DNA of 64,000 nucleotides from Chloracidobacterium sp. (GTDB lineage: Bacteria > Acidobacteriota > Blastocatellia > Chloracidobacteriales > Chloracidobacteriaceae), in assembly GCA_025057975.1 (NCBI GenBank), contig JANWUV010000006.1, positions 124,001-188,000 on the forward strand, given 5' to 3'. The notes under the pieces were generated by a model. That model was not told the origin of the DNA. It saw only the letters and a program-made list of their open reading frames with translations, and made no database searches. Every line of letters begins with the position of its first letter. The stretch's first letter is position 1. Shown in pieces: positions 62,258 to 64,000 of this stretch. The translations under genes and the position numbers were made by a program.

Positions 62258-64000
62258 TCATTTATTGACAGTAAGCCATTCCTGCTGATTCTGTGCCGGA
62301 GGACGAGCAGAGAATCTCGGATTAGGTTGTCGAATGATGTACTCCTCATTCTGAGGGTCAGCCATTCTCACTTCCGCGCCTACTGTGACTTGACCGGTTT
62401 GTCTCTCGTCAGGAAGAGCCGTAAAGTCAAACGATACCTCGGTTGAAGTGATATTGTTCCCCCTGCCGAGAAAAACTGCCTCCTCGTTTGGGTTGACAAT
62501 CTGGATATTCGCCGGTCCACTCTGTTCAAAAAGATCGGCGTTCAGTGGAACTGTAAGCTGATGATTCTGCCTCAACCCTTGTGCCGTGAGAAAGACTTTC
62601 AGCCTTGACGAGTTGCCTCCCCCTGCTATCACCGCTGTTATCGTCAAAGGGTCAAAGCGAAAGCTTTGAATCCTGACCGTCGGCTTGACAAATACCGGAC
62701 GACTCGCCTGAAACAAAGACGCGCCGGTGTCACAGCTATAAACCGACCACTCGGCGAAAATGTCTGTCGCTCCAGCCAGCAGCCCCAGCGCCTCCGCCCC
62801 CGACTGCGTTGTTGTCGTCACTGCGCCTACGTCGTTCGTGGAAGACCACCAGTTGTCCACCCACGCCAACTGTGGACGCTGCCAAGCGCCATAGCACGTG
62901 ACGTATCGCTCATACGCCAAATACCACCCGGTGAGACCGGCGCCCAAGATTCCGAATCCCGTTATCCATCCAGTCCCGAAGGAATCCCCGCAGCAGTTGT
63001 AGCATGCATAGTGGCTGCTCACCCCAAGCGCGTCGTCAGCGTACTCCGCCCGCCCCACGATGCTCTTGAGTTCCACCCCGTGAACCGACCACAAAAACTG
63101 CCCGCTCGTCGCCTCGCGCGGAATGACGTTCCCCGTCGCGTCCGGCGTCTGCGCGTCCCGCAGCGCCCGAACGTCTATCGCCACCGTCTGATGCGCTCCA
63201 ATCATCCTCCGCCCAAGGGCGTACTGTCCGCCGGGAAAGTTCAGCGAGGCGTGGTAACTCAGCGCCCGGTCGGTCGCGTTCTTCAGGTACACCGTCGTAT
63301 TCTCCGTCGCCGTCACCCGCCACGGATAACTCCCCGTCGCGCTCGGTATCGTCTCCGCGTCCAGCAACGGCACGCGAAACACGTGATTGCCGTCGGCGCT
63401 TTCCGAAGTCCCCGCGATTGCCACCGTCCCCGGCATCGTCGAGTACTCAAACTCCGCCCCCGCGCTCACAACCCGCCCCCGCAGCCCCGGCGGCAACCCA
63501 ACCGGCACGGTCGCCGTCGCCCCCGGCGGCAGCGTCACGGTCGGCAGGGCTTCCGTCTGCGCGCCGTCCAGCGGCAGCGTCAGAAAAAGCTTGCCCATGA
63601 CCCGACTCGGCTCATCGCCGAAGTTGTGCAGCGTAAAGTAGGGCGTCAAGGGCTGACCGTTCGCCAACTGCAAGCGAATGCCGTTGGCGTGCAGCTGTGT
63701 CGTGCGCGGTGTGAAGGGGTTCGTGAACAACACCGTGTTGGCGTAGCCGTCGGCGTTCCAGATCAGCCCGTTGGCGCGCACGGCGCCCCGCGCGTCGCTC
63801 GTGATGATGACGCCGCCCTCCGGGGTCAGCTTCTCGCCCTCGATGGCGCGCATATCCAGCACGCGGGCCTCGCGCGGCCCCAGCGCCAGCTTCGCGCCGG
63901 GCAAGTTGGCTCGGTCGCGTCCGTCAAGCGCCACCGTGACGTTTACGGCGCGGTCGGTCAGATTGGCGACGGCGACTTGGAAATGGGTCGTGCTGCGCCC
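62258..64000 (-). CDS. Large secreted/surface protein, 5' end beyond the window
   Basis: The frame is open to the window edge; 580 residues are visible and the start is outside. I do not recognise the family. The visible part is beta-rich with repeated VTVALDGRD-, LPPGATATVPVGLPPG- and YPWRVTATENTTVYLKNATDRAL-type strands, as in extracellular adhesion-like or Ig-like proteins. A Cys-rich island, HYACYNCCGDSF, and a hydrophobic GILGAGLTGWYLAYE lie near the middle. The last 150 residues (62258-62700) are markedly less GC-rich than the first part. A segment of this gene (62950-63197) is duplicated downstream at 61697-61944. Confidence 0.75.
   Translation of the reverse strand, partial: GRSTTHFQVAVANLTDRAVNVTVALDGRDRANLPGAKLALGPREARVLDMRAIEGEKLTPEGGVIITSDARGAVRANGLIWNADGYANTVLFTNPFTPRTTQLHANGIRLQLANGQPLTPYFTLHNFGDEPSRVMGKLFLTLPLDGAQTEALPTVTLPPGATATVPVGLPPGLRGRVVSAGAEFEYSTMPGTVAIAGTSESADGNHVFRVPLLDAETIPSATGSYPWRVTATENTTVYLKNATDRALSYHASLNFPGGQYALGRRMIGAHQTVAIDVRALRDAQTPDATGNVIPREATSGQFLWSVHGVELKSIVGRAEYADDALGVSSHYACYNCCGDSFGTGWITGFGILGAGLTGWYLAYERYVTCYGAWQRPQLAWVDNWWSSTNDVGAVTTTTQSGAEALGLLAGATDIFAEWSVYSCDTGASLFQASRPVFVKPTVRIQSFRFDPLTITAVIAGGGNSSRLKVFLTAQGLRQNHQLTVPLNADLFEQSGPANIQIVNPNEEAVFLGRGNNITSTEVSFDFTALPDERQTGQVTVGAEVRMADPQNEEYIIRQPNPRFSARPPAQNQQEWLTVNK
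62950..63197 (-). repeat. Parent copy of a 248-bp direct repeat
   Basis: This is the intact version, inside the large surface-protein gene, of the fragment found at 61697-61944. The offset is a constant 1253 bp, with no gaps in the alignment. The two copies are in direct orientation, so recombination between them would delete or duplicate the small secreted-protein gene and the gene end. Confidence 0.85.

Noticed and set aside
1-64000. CRISPR arrays, rRNA, tRNA and complete insertion sequences
   Set aside because: No regularly spaced short repeats, no rRNA-like conserved stretches and no transposase ORF with terminal repeats were found by reading. Short RNA genes could still be missed by eye.

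Overview
The window is a compact, GC-rich bacterial chromosome segment with about 55 protein genes and no rRNA, tRNA or CRISPR array that I could see. The gene content points to an acidobacterium. It has a VWFA-related protein of the acidobacterial type, a DUF4388/J-domain/TPR protein, two large Ser/Thr kinases (one with an N-terminal zinc ribbon and a PEGA domain), and PA-IL-like surface domains. A magnesium chelatase BchI/ChlI subunit and a DUF3386 protein (a family I associate mainly with cyanobacteria and plants) suggest a chlorophototroph, most simply a Chloracidobacterium-like organism. That placement is inference from gene content, not from a database match.

Layout. 1-4.3 kb: a truncated Rpn-type nuclease carrying a perfect 52-bp palindrome, a molybdopterin oxidoreductase paired with a short class III CoA-transferase, and a frameshifted response regulator. 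4.6-14 kb: a zinc-finger membrane protein coupled to an HD-GYP protein, an AddA/RecB-like helicase-nuclease with an Fe-S cysteine pattern, tmk, hfq, mazG and dprA. 14-20.5 kb: a Ser/Thr kinase, then the minus-strand run DUF3386 - yqeY - DUF3006 - purM - esterase - cobT. 20.7-31 kb: a glutamine-amidotransferase-like protein, a YVTN beta-propeller lipoprotein split by an in-frame TAG, rlmB, an unknown coiled-coil/HhH protein, a cyclophilin lipoprotein, FmdB, a PA-IL-like protein, a VWA protein and the J-domain protein. 31-43.4 kb: sugar nucleotidyltransferase, glycosidase-like protein, prolyl oligopeptidase, plsC, 2Fe-2S ferredoxin + GHMP kinase, HAD phosphatase, bchI, thiE, galE and rnhA.

43.5-57.9 kb is the most distinctive region. 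It is a minus-strand type IV pilus / type II secretion-like cluster that reads, in transcription order: a 54-aa orphan ORF, pilN-like, pilO-like, pilP-like, a pseudopilin, a Ser/Thr kinase with PEGA and membrane segments, a GspH/FimT-like prepilin, a PilW-like prepilin and a giant PilX-like protein of about 1996 aa with EF-hand-like loops. It ends at a strong rho-independent terminator. No pilM, pilQ, pilB or pilC lies in the window. The likely picture is a filament or secretion machine with an outsized tip or minor-pilin adhesin and a built-in kinase.

57.9-64 kb: a glutaredoxin-like protein, an FHA-GGDEF diguanylate cyclase, an M16 peptidase lacking the zinc motif, an M28/glutaminyl-cyclase-like lipoprotein, and a surface-protein locus. 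In that locus a 248-bp piece of the large terminal gene is repeated 1253 bp away as a decayed copy, and local base composition shifts. The last gene runs off the window end.
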